Position numbers and translations under genes: made by a program. A stretch of DNA of 31,213 bases from Phycisphaerales bacterium UBA2218 (lineage in GTDB: Bacteria; Planctomycetota; Phycisphaerae; Sedimentisphaerales; Anaerobacaceae). Shown here one piece after another: positions 30,492 through 31,213 of the stretch. Where the stretch lies: positions 386 to 31,598 of the forward strand of contig DCUI01000334.1 in NCBI GenBank assembly GCA_002327785.1. The letters are read 5' to 3'. The notes under the pieces were generated by a model. It saw nothing but the letters and a program-made list of their open reading frames with translations, was not told the origin of the DNA and ran no database searches. The stretch's first letter is position 1, and each line of letters starts with the position of its first letter.

Positions 30492-30821
30492 ATGTACGCG
30501 ATTGTCGAGCAGGGTAGTAAGCAGTACAAAGTGGCCGTGGGCGACCAGGTGGAGATCGAGTTGACCGACGTGGCCCCCGACGCCAAGACCATCGAGCTGG
30601 ACAAGGTCCTGTTTATCGGTGGCGACGGCGCCAGCAAGATCGGGAAGCCCTATATCGAGGGCGCCAAGGTCGTGGCGTCGTTCAAGTCCACCGCCGCCGA
30701 GGCGATCAAGAAGGGTCCCAAGCTCTTCGTCACGACGTTCCGCAAGCGCAAGAATAGCCAGAAAAGAATCGGCCATCGCCAGAAGCACCTGCTTGTAACT
30801 ATTGATAAAATCGAGGGTTAA
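30492..30821 (+). CDS. rplU: 50S ribosomal protein bL21
   Basis: 109 aa, close to the usual ~103. The protein begins MYAIVEQGSKQYKVAVGDQVEIE, read in two parts as MYAIVEQGSKQYKV and AVGDQVEIE, with VLFIGGDG in the middle. It ends with the diagnostic basic block FRKRKNSQKRIGHRQKH (~85-101). bL21 binds 23S rRNA near domain II and stabilises the large subunit. In most bacteria rpmA (bL27) and often obgE follow directly; here the next gene is on the opposite strand, so this is a single-gene unit with its own promoter and terminator. Confidence 0.97.
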   Translation: MYAIVEQGSKQYKVAVGDQVEIELTDVAPDAKTIELDKVLFIGGDGASKIGKPYIEGAKVVASFKSTAAEAIKKGPKLFVTTFRKRKNSQKRIGHRQKHLLVTIDKIEG

Positions 30822-30832
30822 CTCTCGTTCAG

Positions 30833-30898
30833 GGCGGCAGTGCAGTTGTCCCCCGAAGCGAGAAGAGGGCTTCTGCATTGCCGCCTGTTCCTTCTTTT
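30833..30898 (+). terminator. Intrinsic terminator of rplU
   Basis: GGCGGCAGTGCAG (30833-30845) pairs with CTGCATTGCCGCC (30873-30885) over 13 positions with one G-T pair. The loop is 27 bases, and a pyrimidine tract (TGTTCCTTCTTTTCCCCC) follows. It begins 11 bp after the rplU stop and lies between convergent genes. Confidence 0.65.
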
Positions 30899-30937
30899 CC
30901 CCCTTCGCAGTTCTCACCATCTTGATCGTCGGATGTC

Positions 30938-31213
30938 CTATGCGCGGGCGAAGTAGCACACGACCTTCTGCTTGAATGCGTCGGCGCTGAGGAAGATGCC
31001 GGCGGCGCCGTCGGCGGCCTCACAGGCGTCGACGACTTTGACTGCATCGACCCACTTGCCTGCCTTGGGGACCAGTTGCAGCAGGCGGTTCGGCGAAGTC
31101 TCGAACAGGTCCGTTCGCAGGTAGTTGCTCCCCCGGTCGGGGAACAGGGCCAGGTAGAGCATGTCCGTCTCAACCAGTTCGTTGAGGAAATGCGTCCCCA
31201 GCGAGACATCCGG
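30938..31213 (-). CDS. PEP/pyruvate-binding (PPDK/PEP-synthase N-domain-like) protein, C-terminal part
   Basis: The frame runs off the right edge, so only the last 91 residues are seen. They read PDVSLGTHFLNELVETDM, then LYLALFPDRGSNYLRTDLF, then a tail ending KQKVVCYFARA and TAG. The GTHFxxxLVExxxxYLALxPD pattern is typical of the end of the PEP/pyruvate-binding domain in planctomycetal PEP-synthase-like proteins. The family binds pyruvate, PEP and ATP, but many such proteins lack the swivelling His domain, and the rest of this one is not visible. It converges with rplU. Confidence 0.55.
   Translation of the reverse strand, partial: PDVSLGTHFLNELVETDMLYLALFPDRGSNYLRTDLFETSPNRLLQLVPKAGKWVDAVKVVDACEAADGAAGIFLSADAFKQKVVCYFARA

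Overview
The window looks like a chromosomal segment of a GC-rich bacterium of the Planctomycetota, probably a Phycisphaerae/Sedimentisphaerales-type lineage. This is inferred from gene content and not from a marker phylogeny. The signs are a very large secreted beta-helix/PKD/propeller protein with the NMGAYGGTPEAS-type end, a Tat-exported Gfo/Idh/MocA oxidoreductase, a formylglycine-type sulfatase, an SGNH-TPR membrane protein and an MFS-fused spermidine-synthase-like protein. Shine-Dalgarno use is uneven. Several sigma70-like promoters with 17-18 bp spacers can be read directly.

Layout. 1-3.65 kb: 3' part of the giant secreted protein, ending at a hairpin that abuts a 5'-truncated IS630 transposase relic. 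3.65-4.77 kb: mostly debris, with one doubtful small membrane ORF. 4.77-8.18 kb (minus): a zinc-ribbon/PH-like membrane protein followed by the MFS/spermidine-synthase fusion. 8.36-11.98 kb (plus): Tat-signal oxidoreductase; a minus-strand Cys-rich miniprotein; a strong promoter and a sulfatase lipoprotein; then an overlapping remnant of a second sulfatase. 12.09-17.26 kb (plus): UbiA-type decaprenyl-phosphate phosphoribosyltransferase, RluB-type pseudouridine synthase, a tandem Rid-domain protein, and a TPR protein with an SGNH-like domain. 17.3-20.4 kb: an IS110 transposase relic carrying a plausible promoter for a P2A (Ca2+-type) ATPase. 20.5-21.4 kb (minus): two small acidic or arginine-rich proteins. 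21.4-22.2 kb: 840 bp without a convincing gene, with promoter-, terminator- and operator-like elements. 22.2-24.8 kb (plus): a GT4/GH57 pair likely acting on an alpha-glucan. 24.9-29.4 kb: a URO-D-family protein divergent from a Gfo/Idh, TIM-barrel epimerase and MFS operon, which resembles a sugar or nucleoside uptake and conversion unit. 29.5-31.2 kb: class IV aminotransferase, divergent rplU (bL21) with its own promoter and terminator, and the C-terminal end of a pyruvate-phosphate-dikinase-like protein.

The genes form several short unrelated transcription units and not one island. The most unusual points are: the seven-bladed propeller flanked by PKD and beta-helix modules; the sulfatase/second-sulfatase collapse; the UbiA gene driven from inside sulfatase debris; a Shine-Dalgarno sequestered in a hairpin before the GT4 gene; a two-hairpin palindromic repeat inside the Gfo-epimerase-MFS operon; heptad and purine-rich simple repeats, one of them translated; and rplU not followed by rpmA. 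I do not see CRISPR, tRNA, rRNA, phage or an obvious defence system. No single locus can be claimed from sequence alone as a proven new system.
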